A program made the position numbers and the translations under genes. Under the pieces are notes generated by a model. The model had not been told where the DNA came from. It did no database searches and saw only the letters and a program-made list of their open reading frames with translations. DNA of 64,000 nt. It comes from Paenibacillus timonensis. Its GTDB lineage: Bacteria; Bacillota; Bacilli; Paenibacillales; Paenibacillaceae. The stretch lies in NCBI RefSeq assembly GCF_009725205.1, contig NZ_WNZY01000006.1, forward strand, positions 1 through 64,000. Reading direction: 5' to 3'. The stretch's first letter is position 1; the number at the start of each line of letters is the position of its first letter. Below are positions 34,483-43,350 of the stretch, one piece after another.

Positions 34483-35972
34483 GGATCATCCCTCCTTGCG
34501 ATTTTGTCGAGCGGACGAAGGATCCGCGGCCTCTTTTGGATCGAGTCCGAAGGTTTCTTCAGCACGGCTTCGACAAAGTCGCTTTTGACAAACGGGGAGT
34601 ACGGGGAGAGATAAGGCACGCCGTAGGACTCCAGGGAGGAGAGATATAGGGTCAATCCGATAAAGCTGATTAAGAATCCGAACATCCCGAACATGGAGGA
34701 CAAGAGCAGGATCACAATTCGGAGATGGGCAGCCGTCCCGCTTAATGTCTGATTCTCCAATGTCGAGCTGGCCACGATCGAGATAGCTGCGGCAACGATG
34801 ATGGTCGGCGAAGTGATCCCTGCGCGTATCGCAGCATCGCCGATAATCAAACCGCCTACGACGGTAATCGTTTGTCCCATGGCCTGGGGCAAGCGTTTAC
34901 CTGCCTCGTTGAAAATTTCAAACAAAAATAACATGATGAAGGCCTCAAAAGGGACCGGAAACGGCAAGCCATGCCGAGAATTGCTAATGGTCGCCAGCAG
35001 CGGGACGGGAATTTGCTCCAAATTGAAGCTGGTCAGCGCCACATAAAAGCCCGGCAGAAATAATCCGATCGTAAGTCCGAAAATTCGCAACACTTTTTGC
35101 ACCGATACGATATAAAAAGGAGTACTGGCATCTTCCGGAGAGACCAACAGGTTCATGAGCGTAACAGGTGCGACTGTGGCGATCGGGTTCCCGTCGACCA
35201 ATACGGCGAAACGGCCTGCCAGCAGCGCATCGCAAACGTAGTCCGGTCTTCCCGAGTAGTCGGTTAGCGGGAAAATCGTTCTTTTATTGTTCGCGCCTTT
35301 CAAGATGGATTCTATAAACGAGGTGCCGATGATCGCGTCGGTCTGGATCCCGTTCAATTGACTCCGTGCTTCCTCGAGAATTTCCGGGTTGATGACATCC
35401 TGAATATAGAACAGCGCGATTCGCGTTTCTCCCCGCGTCCCTTTGAGGATCTCTTCCACGCCTAGCGAGGGGGTGCGCAACCGTTTTCGAATCAAACCGA
35501 TATTGGTCGTCAGATTTTCAGTAAATCCATCACGGGCTCCTTTGACGGCCGCTTCGGTACTAGCCTCTTCCGGGGAGCGACCTGGCGGGTCGGAGATATT
35601 CAAGGTGAAGAAGGCCTGCTTCTCTTCAAAATAAATGACCAGCATACCGGAGTAGACCTGTTGCGAAAGATGATTCAGCAGGTCCGGTCCTTCGATCGGG
35701 TTCAGCGGCAAATAATGATTGTGACTAATCGCCTCGACTCCGGGGTCGGACTGTTCGCGAAACAGGTCGGCCAGACGCGGAAAGACGGTATGGTTCAGTT
35801 GTTTGATGTCCGTCATCGGTTCGCAGTAGATGAGGGTGATCGGATGGTTATGATCCGAATCGGCATCGAACCGGCGGATCTTGACGTCGGCCGAATGCTG
35901 GAAGTGTTTTTGTAGAAACGGAATGTCAATAGGGTCTTCATGCTGGCCGGAGGGTCGGTCGCTGGGGTTCAT
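34479..35972 (-). CDS. Spore germination protein, GerA family
   Basis: 497 residues, the A subunit of a germinant receptor. A soluble N-terminal half (about 1-270) is followed by about five membrane helices with the family stretch TLMNLLVSPEDASTPFYI and, later, GLIIGDAAIRAGITSPTII. Start and the end of the permease gene overlap as ATGA. The germinant cannot be inferred. Confidence 0.93.
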   Translation of the reverse strand: MNPSDRPSGQHEDPIDIPFLQKHFQHSADVKIRRFDADSDHNHPITLIYCEPMTDIKQLNHTVFPRLADLFREQSDPGVEAISHNHYLPLNPIEGPDLLNHLSQQVYSGMLVIYFEEKQAFFTLNISDPPGRSPEEASTEAAVKGARDGFTENLTTNIGLIRKRLRTPSLGVEEILKGTRGETRIALFYIQDVINPEILEEARSQLNGIQTDAIIGTSFIESILKGANNKRTIFPLTDYSGRPDYVCDALLAGRFAVLVDGNPIATVAPVTLMNLLVSPEDASTPFYIVSVQKVLRIFGLTIGLFLPGFYVALTSFNLEQIPVPLLATISNSRHGLPFPVPFEAFIMLFLFEIFNEAGKRLPQAMGQTITVVGGLIIGDAAIRAGITSPTIIVAAAISIVASSTLENQTLSGTAAHLRIVILLLSSMFGMFGFLISFIGLTLYLSSLESYGVPYLSPYSPFVKSDFVEAVLKKPSDSIQKRPRILRPLDKIARRDDP

Positions 35973-37060
35973 GCGGTTCGTCCTTTCTTGCGTGATCTAA
36001 ACATGGCGGCAACGGAAATGATTAACGTCAGGCATAAGATGAGGTAGGCGTTCGCGGGGAAGACGTACCGGATCATCAGATGCTGAAACGCGATGTCGGA
36101 CAGGGTATAACAGCTTAACGGAACGAGAATGACGGCAAGGATGGCGAGCAAAGACGGTCTCCATCGGGTGGAGCGTCGCTTCCACATGTCGGCGATGACG
36201 ATGAGAGCAAACGAAATGCGGATGCAGCTTCCTGACAACCATTGATAGATGGAAAAAAAGTCGGTTTGCGATACGTATTTCCCGAAACCGGCAATTCTCC
36301 ATTCCTCGTAAGCCGGGTATCGTTGGATCGCTGCCTCAAACGGATTGAATTCGGCAATCGCCCCGGTTAAGGGGCCCAGCGTTAATCCAAAGAGAATGAA
36401 CGCAAACACGATGAACCGTTTCTTGTCCAACGGCGCCGGCAAATAAGGATGAAGAAAGAAGATAAAGAACACTTCGAATAATCCGGAACAGGCATACAAC
36501 ACGCCCTTGAAGACCGGATTCCACCCTTGTTCGAATAGGGGGAATAGCAGGCTGTAATCTTTATATTCGATGTTGACGATGGCGACGTAAAAGCCGAGAA
36601 GCACGACGAGCGGCAGAAGAATTCCGGAGGCGATGGCGATCGTCTTCATCCCCTTTAAAGCGCCGATGAAACATAAGAGTATCAGAATCAACGAGGTTGC
36701 GAGTACCGGGGTATACGGTAGGAACGTTACTTTCATCCACATGACGGTATCGAATAAACTAGACCACGCCGTTGCGAAGAAATATACAATGATGATGCAT
36801 TGAAACAAAAAAGCAGGAATTCGCCCGAGTTGTTGGCGAATCCATTCGGGAAGGGGCTGAGTGCCGATCCGAGACGAAGCGAACCCAATCAAGCACACCA
36901 TAATCGCAAAAGGTACAGCAGCAAGGAGCACGGAGAACCAGGCATCGCGTTTGGCCATTTGCAGCAACGCGGGTATGATGAAGACATGGTTGGTGATCCC
37001 GATGGTGAGCATCAAGGTCATGATGGCATGAAGTTTCGTTGGCTTCGGTGAGCGGATCAT
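35969..37060 (-). CDS. Endospore germination permease, GerB family
   Basis: 363 residues with about ten hydrophobic helices, related to amino-acid permeases (the B subunit that recognises the germinant in other receptors). ATG preceded by GGGAG at about 6 nt. First gene of the receptor operon gerB-gerA-gerC; the order with the permease first differs from the classical A-B-C order. Divergent from the YwmB-like gene. Confidence 0.92.
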   Translation of the reverse strand: MIRSPKPTKLHAIMTLMLTIGITNHVFIIPALLQMAKRDAWFSVLLAAVPFAIMVCLIGFASSRIGTQPLPEWIRQQLGRIPAFLFQCIIIVYFFATAWSSLFDTVMWMKVTFLPYTPVLATSLILILLCFIGALKGMKTIAIASGILLPLVVLLGFYVAIVNIEYKDYSLLFPLFEQGWNPVFKGVLYACSGLFEVFFIFFLHPYLPAPLDKKRFIVFAFILFGLTLGPLTGAIAEFNPFEAAIQRYPAYEEWRIAGFGKYVSQTDFFSIYQWLSGSCIRISFALIVIADMWKRRSTRWRPSLLAILAVILVPLSCYTLSDIAFQHLMIRYVFPANAYLILCLTLIISVAAMFRSRKKGRTA

Positions 37061-37129
37061 AGACTACTCCCATCTGAAATGTTCTGGCTCTTTATTCATG
37101 GTTTATTATTCGCAGAGGAGGTTCGTAGC

Positions 37130-37942
37130 ATGCAAAACCGTAAGTTATGGAATATCGGTTTGTTGATCCTCATTTGCGCCATGCTGCTAGTTGGTTTGCA
37201 GCGCATAAAAGAAACGGGGCGGGAAGCCACCGCCCCGGGCCCGCTAGAAGCGGCTGAGTTGCAACTGGCCGCCTTGTATTCTATGGGCCAAGCGGTGACG
37301 TCAAATCCCTTTCAACTGACGTTGAAATGGCAGGGGGAATGGAGCTCGCTGCTTTCTCCGGAAGAAGCTGCCGGTGTGTTAGCCAGCCGGTTAGGATTGC
37401 CGAGCCCGAAAGCAGGATCCGTTCAGGGGCGCGCGGTTTATGAGGCCAAGGGTCATATCGAAGGTTTTCCGGCGGAGTTGGAGCTGACAACCCTTGCGGA
37501 AGGCACGCACTACGCGATGCTTCGATTGGAAGCGGTAGGTGGGAAAGAAGCGGCATTGGAGCGTCTACAGGAAGCGCAGCGGATCGCAGGGGAATCCCTG
37601 GCGGGTGAAGGGGTCCAAACCGATTGGAACGCAGCCGTTCAGGGCGTGGCTTGGCCTGCGGTTGCAGCCAGTGGGGAGACGAATTCCGGGGAGGCCAAGC
37701 TCACGGTCACGTTCGACAAACTGGAAGCTAAAATCAATCAAATACCCAAACTTAAATTAAAGCAGGCAGAAGAGTTTGCAGACGAGCAAACGGCTAGCCG
37801 CACCTACGTGGTTGACGCCTTCCCGATTGCTGTCCAAAGCGGCGAGCATCGCGTGGCGCTGCAATTAGCGGTCCACCGAAACAGCGGCATCGGAATGGAT
37901 GAGATCACGATCGGCACACCGTTATTGACCGTGGAATATTAG
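37130..37942 (+). CDS. YwmB-like exported protein
   Basis: 270 residues with an N-terminal membrane anchor or signal (GLLILICAMLLVG, residues 8-20). The body resembles YwmB proteins of Bacillales, a family of unknown function (annotated as having a TATA-binding-like fold). Start at 37130 has AGAGGAGG 8 nt upstream; the frame upstream of it is unsupported. The next gene follows after 25 nt. Confidence 0.65.
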   Translation: MQNRKLWNIGLLILICAMLLVGLQRIKETGREATAPGPLEAAELQLAALYSMGQAVTSNPFQLTLKWQGEWSSLLSPEEAAGVLASRLGLPSPKAGSVQGRAVYEAKGHIEGFPAELELTTLAEGTHYAMLRLEAVGGKEAALERLQEAQRIAGESLAGEGVQTDWNAAVQGVAWPAVAASGETNSGEAKLTVTFDKLEAKINQIPKLKLKQAEEFADEQTASRTYVVDAFPIAVQSGEHRVALQLAVHRNSGIGMDEITIGTPLLTVEY

Positions 37943-37967
37943 TGAAAATCAAGGAGGCGAGAAGCTG

Positions 37968-38717
37968 GTGCAACGTCTGCTGCTGCATGAACGAAGCCGC
38001 TACTCGGAAATCTCCGTCTATGAAACGGACGAACTGTATGGAGAGCGTGGGGTGTTTCGCGTCCTGCAATTCGCTAGCGAAGCGGTGCAGGGCGCTATGG
38101 ATATGAACCAGCCCGCACGGATCATACTAGAATATCCGCGCGCGATGCTGTATCTACTTCGGCAACACGTTCCGGCGCTAGGCCGGGTGTTCATGATCGG
38201 CCAGGGAGCGGGGACGTTGGCCAGTCATTTGAAGGATGTTCGTATCATGGTGGCGGAAATTGATCCGCTTGTGGCGGAAATTAGCCGAACGTATTTCGGT
38301 TATTCGGGAGATTCGGTGCGAATCGGGGATGGCCGCTACCTGCTGGAACAGGAGAACCCGGGAATCTTCGACGGAATTATTGTCGATGCTTTTTCCGAAC
38401 AGGGCACGCCGTCCCATTTGACGTCGTTAGGTTTCTTTCAAATTGCCGCGGAGAGGTTGAGTCCGGAAGGTTTATTACTTCTGAACGTGTTCGGCCGGGG
38501 AGCCGACGACACGTGGGTTGCTGCACTGACCTCGACATTGCGGGAAGTGATGACCTGTGTTCGGGTGTTTACACTGCCGACGGATCAACCTCATGATCAG
38601 CGAAATATGATGATTGTGGGTAGCCACAAGCCGATCACCTATCAAACCCACCACATGGCAGGTTTTGAAGAGATCAAGCCTCGAGCGGGGTATCTTATTC
38701 ATGACAGGACTTCGTAG
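37968..38717 (+). CDS. Spermidine-synthase-like methyltransferase-fold protein
   Basis: 249 residues of the spermidine synthase fold: VFMIGQGAGTLASHL (nucleotide-binding loop), VAEIDPLVAEISRTYF and GIIVDAFSEQGTPSHL. The Asp in DAFS is where catalytic acid residues lie in true spermidine synthases, but the substrate gate sequence is not typical. GTG start with AAGGAGG 10 nt upstream. No decarboxylase partner gene is nearby. It could be a generic class I methyltransferase. Confidence 0.75.
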   Translation: MQRLLLHERSRYSEISVYETDELYGERGVFRVLQFASEAVQGAMDMNQPARIILEYPRAMLYLLRQHVPALGRVFMIGQGAGTLASHLKDVRIMVAEIDPLVAEISRTYFGYSGDSVRIGDGRYLLEQENPGIFDGIIVDAFSEQGTPSHLTSLGFFQIAAERLSPEGLLLLNVFGRGADDTWVAALTSTLREVMTCVRVFTLPTDQPHDQRNMMIVGSHKPITYQTHHMAGFEEIKPRAGYLIHDRTS

Positions 38718-38767
38718 AAAGGTTTGCATAAGTTTCTGAAAAGCGATTGTTTTCTGAAATTTATATG

Positions 38768-38820
38768 ATGGCATCCAAGTAGCGAATATGCTAAAATGGC
38801 ATCACATCCCGTGATGCCAT
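38768..38820. promoter_or_regulatory. Extended -10 and palindromic operator-like site upstream of zwf
   Basis: TGCTAAAAT at 38789-38797 is an extended -10. It runs into a perfect inverted repeat ATGGCATCAC-ATCCC-GTGATGCCAT at 38796-38820, which would cover the transcription start. A further half site ATGGCATC lies at 38768-38775. No T tail follows, so a protein-binding site is likelier than a terminator. Confidence 0.5.
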
Positions 38821-38889
38821 GTAAAGACATGTACTTGATCGGGAATTAAATGAAACATCACTAATCTTACATAGAAAGAATGAGGAGCC

Positions 38890-40440
38890 ATGGCTGAAAA
38901 TCTAACTCAGGAAACTGTTCGGCCCCCAGGGGCGGTATTTTTCATTTTTGGTGCCACCGGAGACTTGGCGCGCCGCAAGCTCTTCCCGGCCATCTATTCC
39001 TTATATCGTGAAGGCAAATTGGCCGAGGATTTCGCCGTGGTTGGCGTGGCCCGGCGTCCGCGTTCAGACGAGGAATTCAAGGACGATCTCTATCGTTCTA
39101 TCGAAGAATTTTGCCGATATAAGATCAGTGACAAGGAACAATGGGCGCGTTTTGCCGAACATTTCTCCTATAAGTCGCTGGACATCAATAACGTTGATGG
39201 CTACCGCGAGCTCAGAGAATTGACCGAATCCGTGGAAACGCGATTTGGCATTCCCGGAAACCGTTTGTTTTATCTGGCGCTGGCGCCGGAGCTGTTCGGC
39301 AGCGTATCCTTTAACCTGCAGAAGGGCGGCATGCTGAGCACCAGCGGTTGGCATCGGTTGGTGATTGAGAAGCCGTTTGGCTATGACCTGCAATCGGCTC
39401 AGAAGCTGAACGAAGAATTGAGCCAGGTGTTTAAGGAAGAGGAAATCTACCGGATCGACCACTATCTCGGCAAGGAAATGGTCCAGAACATTGAAGTGAT
39501 TCGCTTTGCGAATGCCTTTTTTGAACCGCTATGGAACAATAAGCATATTGCCAATGTGCAAATTACGCTGAGCGAAACGGTCGGCGTAGAGGAACGCGGC
39601 GGGTATTATGATCATGCCGGTGCGCTCCGCGATATGGGGCAGAACCATATGTTGCAAATGCTCACGATGATCGCCATGGAGCCGCCAAGCCGTTTGTTCC
39701 CTGAGGACATCCGTGACGAGAAGGTGAAGGTGCTGCGATCGCTGCGGCCTTACGATTCGGCTCAGGAAGTCAAGGAATACGTGGTGCGTGGGCAATATAC
39801 TGAAGGTGAAACTAGAGGCAAGAAGCTGCCGGGCTATCGTCAGGAGGACAAGGTGGACCCGAACTCGAACACGGAAACGTATTTTGCGGCCAAAGTGTTC
39901 GTGGACAATTTCCGCTGGGCGGGCGTACCGTTTTATATCCGCACCGGGAAGCGGCTCCCCGTCAAGACAACGGAAGTTGTCGTGGAATTCAAGCAGATGC
40001 CAACCAATGTTTATCTCGGTCAAAAACATACATTAGAGCCGAATCTGCTGGTCATTCGCGTGAACCCGATGGAAGGCATCTACGTGAAAATCAATGCCAA
40101 AAAGCCGGGTTCGGAATCGCAAATTGAACCGTTGGCGATGGAATTCTGCCAAAGCTGTCTGGTGGGCATCAACTCGCCAGAGGCTTATGAACGCCTGATT
40201 CATGACGCAGCGCAAGGGGATTCGACCTACTTCACCCGCTGGGACGAAGTAGCGACGGCATGGGCCTTCGTTGATCGGATCGCTGCAGCCTGGGCGCAAA
40301 ATCCGTCCGACATCAGCACGTATCCTGCCGGTTCTTGGGGACCGAAGGAAGCCGATGAGCTGCTTGCGAAGGATGGCTTCCACTGGTGGCCGGTGAACGG
40401 TCAGGAGGAAGACAACGTCATTTGGATCAGTCCGAATTAA
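38890..40440 (+). CDS. zwf: Glucose-6-phosphate dehydrogenase
   Basis: 516 residues, entry enzyme of the oxidative pentose phosphate pathway, converting glucose 6-phosphate and NADP+ to 6-phosphogluconolactone and NADPH. Seen: nucleotide loop GATGDLARRK (21-30), EKPFG (160-164) and the active-site signature RIDHYLGKE (188-196). Length is standard. An AGGAG site lies unusually close to the ATG (2 nt). A leader of about 90 nt with a palindrome precedes it; a terminator follows at 40495. Confidence 0.96.
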   Translation: MAENLTQETVRPPGAVFFIFGATGDLARRKLFPAIYSLYREGKLAEDFAVVGVARRPRSDEEFKDDLYRSIEEFCRYKISDKEQWARFAEHFSYKSLDINNVDGYRELRELTESVETRFGIPGNRLFYLALAPELFGSVSFNLQKGGMLSTSGWHRLVIEKPFGYDLQSAQKLNEELSQVFKEEEIYRIDHYLGKEMVQNIEVIRFANAFFEPLWNNKHIANVQITLSETVGVEERGGYYDHAGALRDMGQNHMLQMLTMIAMEPPSRLFPEDIRDEKVKVLRSLRPYDSAQEVKEYVVRGQYTEGETRGKKLPGYRQEDKVDPNSNTETYFAAKVFVDNFRWAGVPFYIRTGKRLPVKTTEVVVEFKQMPTNVYLGQKHTLEPNLLVIRVNPMEGIYVKINAKKPGSESQIEPLAMEFCQSCLVGINSPEAYERLIHDAAQGDSTYFTRWDEVATAWAFVDRIAAAWAQNPSDISTYPAGSWGPKEADELLAKDGFHWWPVNGQEEDNVIWISPN

Positions 40441-40494
40441 TGGATCTCCCCGTCACCCGAAAGGGTGGCGGGCGAATAGAATAGGGGTAGCTGG

Positions 40495-40534
40495 AAACAC
40501 CTTTATGTCCCGGCGAGGACATAAGGTGTTTTTG
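40495..40534 (+). terminator. Terminator after zwf
   Basis: Stem AAACACCTT(T)ATGTCC with GGACATAAGGTGTTT, loop CGGCGA, one bulged base, T tail. A smaller hairpin CACCC-GAAA-GGGTG lies just before it at 40454-40468. Confidence 0.88.
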
Positions 40535-40554
40535 CTTAACGGAAGGACAAAATA

Positions 40555-40563
40555 TGTTACAAT
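40555..40563 (+). promoter_or_regulatory. Extended -10 promoter of prfC
   Basis: TGTTACAAT (extended -10). No clear -35. It lies 38 nt before the start codon and just behind the zwf terminator. Confidence 0.5.
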
Positions 40564-40600
40564 AGAGAACGTGAATTTGTGGAACGAGAGGAAAGTGAGC

Positions 40601-42184
40601 ATGAGCAAAGCATTGGACCAAGTGCTGCAGCAGGAAGTGGACAAACGGCGCACGTTTGCGATCATTTCCCACCCGGACGCCGGGAAAACGACGCTAACCG
40701 AAAAACTGCTGCTGTTCGGCGGCGCGATTCGCCTCGCCGGATCGGTCAAGGCGCGTAAAGCGAGTAAACACGCGACAAGTGACTGGATGGAAATTGAGAA
40801 GCAGCGGGGGATTTCCGTCACTTCTTCCGTCATGCAGTTTGATTATAACGGCCATCGGGTGAACATTTTGGATACACCGGGTCACCAGGATTTCTCGGAG
40901 GATACCTACCGTACGCTGACCGCGGCGGACAGCGCTGTCATGCTGATCGACGTGGCTAAAGGCGTCGAGGCGCAGACGATCAAGCTGTTCCAGGTGTGCG
41001 CCAAACGGGGCATTCCGATCTTTACCTTCATTAACAAGCTGGACCGGGAGGGTCGGAGCCCGTTTGAGCTGATGGAGGAAATCGAGCAGGTGCTGGGTAT
41101 CCGCTCGGTACCGATGAATTGGCCGATCGGGATGGGCCGCGAACTATCCGGTGTTTATGACCGAATGAAGAATCAGGTAGAGCTGTTCCAGGGCGACGAC
41201 CATTCCACGATTCAGGTGAAGAAGGTAGAGAGCTATAACGATCCTGTGATCCGTGAAATGGCCGGCGATTATCTTCATGATCAACTGTGCCAGGACCTCG
41301 AGTTGCTGGATGTCGCAGGCGATCCCTTTGATTTGGAGAAGGTTCTTCGCGGGCAGTTGACGCCGGTATTCTTCGGCAGCGCGGTCAACAATTTCGGCGT
41401 GCAGACGTTCCTGGACAATTTCCTGCAGCTAGCGCCTAAGCCGGAACCACGCCGCAGCACGCAAGGCATGATCGAACCGACAAACGAGAAGTTCTCGGGA
41501 TATGTATTCAAAATCCAGGCGAACATGAACCCGGCCCACCGCGACCGGATCGCCTTCCTGCGCATCGTGTCGGGCAAGTTCGAACGCGGCATGTCCGTGA
41601 AGCATGTGCGTGCGGGCAAGGAAATCAAATTGTCCCAGCCGCAGCAATTCCTGGCACAGGACCGGGATATCGTTAGTGAGGCTTACCCGGGGGATATCAT
41701 CGGGTTATTTGACCCGGGGATTTTCCGGATCGGCGACTCGCTTAGCCAAGGCAGCGAAATCGTGTTTGACGAGCTGCCGACGTTCTCGCCGGAGATCTTC
41801 GCCAAGGTGACGGTGAAGAACGCGCTGAAGCATAAGCAATACCAGAAGGGTATCGACCAGTTGACCGAAGAAGGTACGATCCAGGTATTCACGACGGTCG
41901 GCTTCGAAGACACGTTGCTTGGCGTGGTCGGGCAGCTTCAGTTCGAGGTGTTCGAGTACCGGATGAAAGGCGAATACGGGGTGGATGTGCAGTTGCAGCG
42001 GATGCCGTTTCAGTTCGCGCGCTGGATCGTAAGCGACAAGATCGATCCGTCCAAGTTCCGGATCAATTCGACGCTGGTGAAGGACAAGAAAGGCAATTAC
42101 GTTGCATTGTTCGAAAACGAATATGCGATGCGGACGGCCATGGAGAAGAATCCGGATGCCAAGTTCCTGGAAACTGCGCCTTAA
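40601..42184 (+). CDS. prfC: Peptide chain release factor 3
   Basis: 527-residue translational GTPase that recycles RF1/RF2 from the ribosome. G motifs are seen: SHPDAGKTTL (G1), GISVTSS (G2), LDTPGHQDF (G3) and NKLDREG (G4). The frame extends 32 codons upstream into the promoter and terminator, so the ATG at 40601 with GAGAGGAAAG upstream is the start. Confidence 0.95.
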   Translation: MSKALDQVLQQEVDKRRTFAIISHPDAGKTTLTEKLLLFGGAIRLAGSVKARKASKHATSDWMEIEKQRGISVTSSVMQFDYNGHRVNILDTPGHQDFSEDTYRTLTAADSAVMLIDVAKGVEAQTIKLFQVCAKRGIPIFTFINKLDREGRSPFELMEEIEQVLGIRSVPMNWPIGMGRELSGVYDRMKNQVELFQGDDHSTIQVKKVESYNDPVIREMAGDYLHDQLCQDLELLDVAGDPFDLEKVLRGQLTPVFFGSAVNNFGVQTFLDNFLQLAPKPEPRRSTQGMIEPTNEKFSGYVFKIQANMNPAHRDRIAFLRIVSGKFERGMSVKHVRAGKEIKLSQPQQFLAQDRDIVSEAYPGDIIGLFDPGIFRIGDSLSQGSEIVFDELPTFSPEIFAKVTVKNALKHKQYQKGIDQLTEEGTIQVFTTVGFEDTLLGVVGQLQFEVFEYRMKGEYGVDVQLQRMPFQFARWIVSDKIDPSKFRINSTLVKDKKGNYVALFENEYAMRTAMEKNPDAKFLETAP

Positions 42185-42203
42185 TCGGCGATACGCATTA
42201 GTT

Positions 42204-42241
42204 AAAACAAAGACCGCCCTTGAACAGGCGGTCTTTGTTTT
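42204..42241. terminator. Bidirectional terminator between prfC and sspI
   Basis: A 15-bp perfect stem (AAAACAAAGACCGCC) with loop CTTGAACA and T tails on both strands. Confidence 0.93.
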
Positions 42242-42252
42242 AGCGGGCAGTT

Positions 42253-42489
42253 CTATTTCAACGGTTTGAGGCTGGCCTGATCCACTTGCTGCTTGAGCAC
42301 GGATACCAGTTCATTTTGTTCCGACGTATCGATATGCTTCCAGATCGTTTCGAAAACGACACCTAAGCCAGGCAACGCGGCTTCCTGAGCATCAATCGAG
42401 CCTTCGATCATCTCCCGCAGCCCCTGCTCGTCTTGGCCGTGGATTTTGTGCATAACCGCTTGACGCAGGTCGAGTGTAATGGATGGCAC
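42253..42489 (-). CDS. sspI: Small acid-soluble spore protein SspI
   Basis: 78 residues. The sequence (LRQAVMHKIHGQ, LPGLGVVFETIWKH) matches the SspI family, minor spore proteins made in the forespore. GTG start, AAGGAGGG 7 nt upstream. A weak forespore promoter may lie upstream (GCAAA, 18 bp, CATATTT on the minus strand), two bases off the SigG consensus. It sits near a SpoU methyltransferase gene, as I recall in Bacillus. Confidence 0.9.
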   Translation of the reverse strand: MPSITLDLRQAVMHKIHGQDEQGLREMIEGSIDAQEAALPGLGVVFETIWKHIDTSEQNELVSVLKQQVDQASLKPLK

Positions 42490-42589
42490 GTTTTTTCCCT
42501 CCTTGAAATATGTGATTGCCCGGTGTTAATTTGCCCGATCGGTTTCATGAACATGCAAGCTTGTAAATAAGCGGCTCTTTGTGGGATTG

Positions 42590-42598
42590 TGGTATACT
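42590..42598 (+). promoter_or_regulatory. Extended -10 promoter of the KtrA-like gene
   Basis: TGGTATACT, an extended -10, 36 nt before the start codon. No good -35 at the right distance. Confidence 0.5.
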
Positions 42599-42634
42599 AA
42601 TTCGGATGAGAATTATGTTATGGGTGGTGAGAGT

Positions 42635-43309
42635 ATGGCAAATGCAGCCAAAAAACAGTTTGCCGTCATCGGGATGGGCCGGTTTGGTTTAAGTGTGGCA
42701 ACTGCACTCAGCAACATGGGATTTGATGTACTGGCCATCGATGCCGACGAGCATCATACGCAAGCTGTGGCGAATCTGGTGACACACGCGGTTTCCGCAG
42801 ATTCCACCGATGAAGATGCGCTTCGTGCACTCGGGATTCGCAACTTTGATGTCGTCGTTGTGGCCATTGGCGAGGATATCCAGGCCAGCATTTTAACGAC
42901 GCTGATTCTGAAGGATATGGGCGGGCCGCTTATCGTCGTAAAAGCGCAGAACGAATTGCATGGCAAGGTACTGCAAAAAATTGGGGCCGATAAGGTCATT
43001 TTTCCGGAACGGGATATGGGGCTTCGGGTGGCACATCATCTTACATCCCCGAACATATTGGATTACATCGAATTATCGGACGAGTACAGCATCGTGGAAA
43101 TGCGAGTTAGCTCGCAGATGATCGGGAAGAACCTCAAGGAGCTGGATATCCGCGCAAGGTTTGGTTGCAACGTGATGGCGATCAAGCAGGGCAGCAAAAT
43201 GAATATTTCTCCGGCAGCAACAGACCGGCTGACGGAAGAAGACGTGCTTGTTATCGTCGGCGAGAAAAACGATTTGACGAAGCTGGAGCTGGCTTACGCG
43301 GAGTCCTAG
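42635..43309 (+). CDS. K+ uptake regulator, KtrA/TrkA family (RCK protein)
   Basis: 224 residues: RCK_N Rossmann domain with IGMGRFGLSVA and the acidic strand end AIDADEHH, then an RCK_C domain from about residue 140. KtrA-type rings bind nucleotides and c-di-AMP and open a KtrB-type channel. No channel gene is adjacent. The start at 42635 follows GGTGGTGAGAG; upstream in-frame ATGs at 42581 and 42620 are less likely, the first lying on the promoter. Confidence 0.92.
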   Translation: MANAAKKQFAVIGMGRFGLSVATALSNMGFDVLAIDADEHHTQAVANLVTHAVSADSTDEDALRALGIRNFDVVVVAIGEDIQASILTTLILKDMGGPLIVVKAQNELHGKVLQKIGADKVIFPERDMGLRVAHHLTSPNILDYIELSDEYSIVEMRVSSQMIGKNLKELDIRARFGCNVMAIKQGSKMNISPAATDRLTEEDVLVIVGEKNDLTKLELAYAES

Positions 43310-43350
43310 GACAAACGGTCGGAAAAACATTGGTTGAGGATGGAGTAGGT

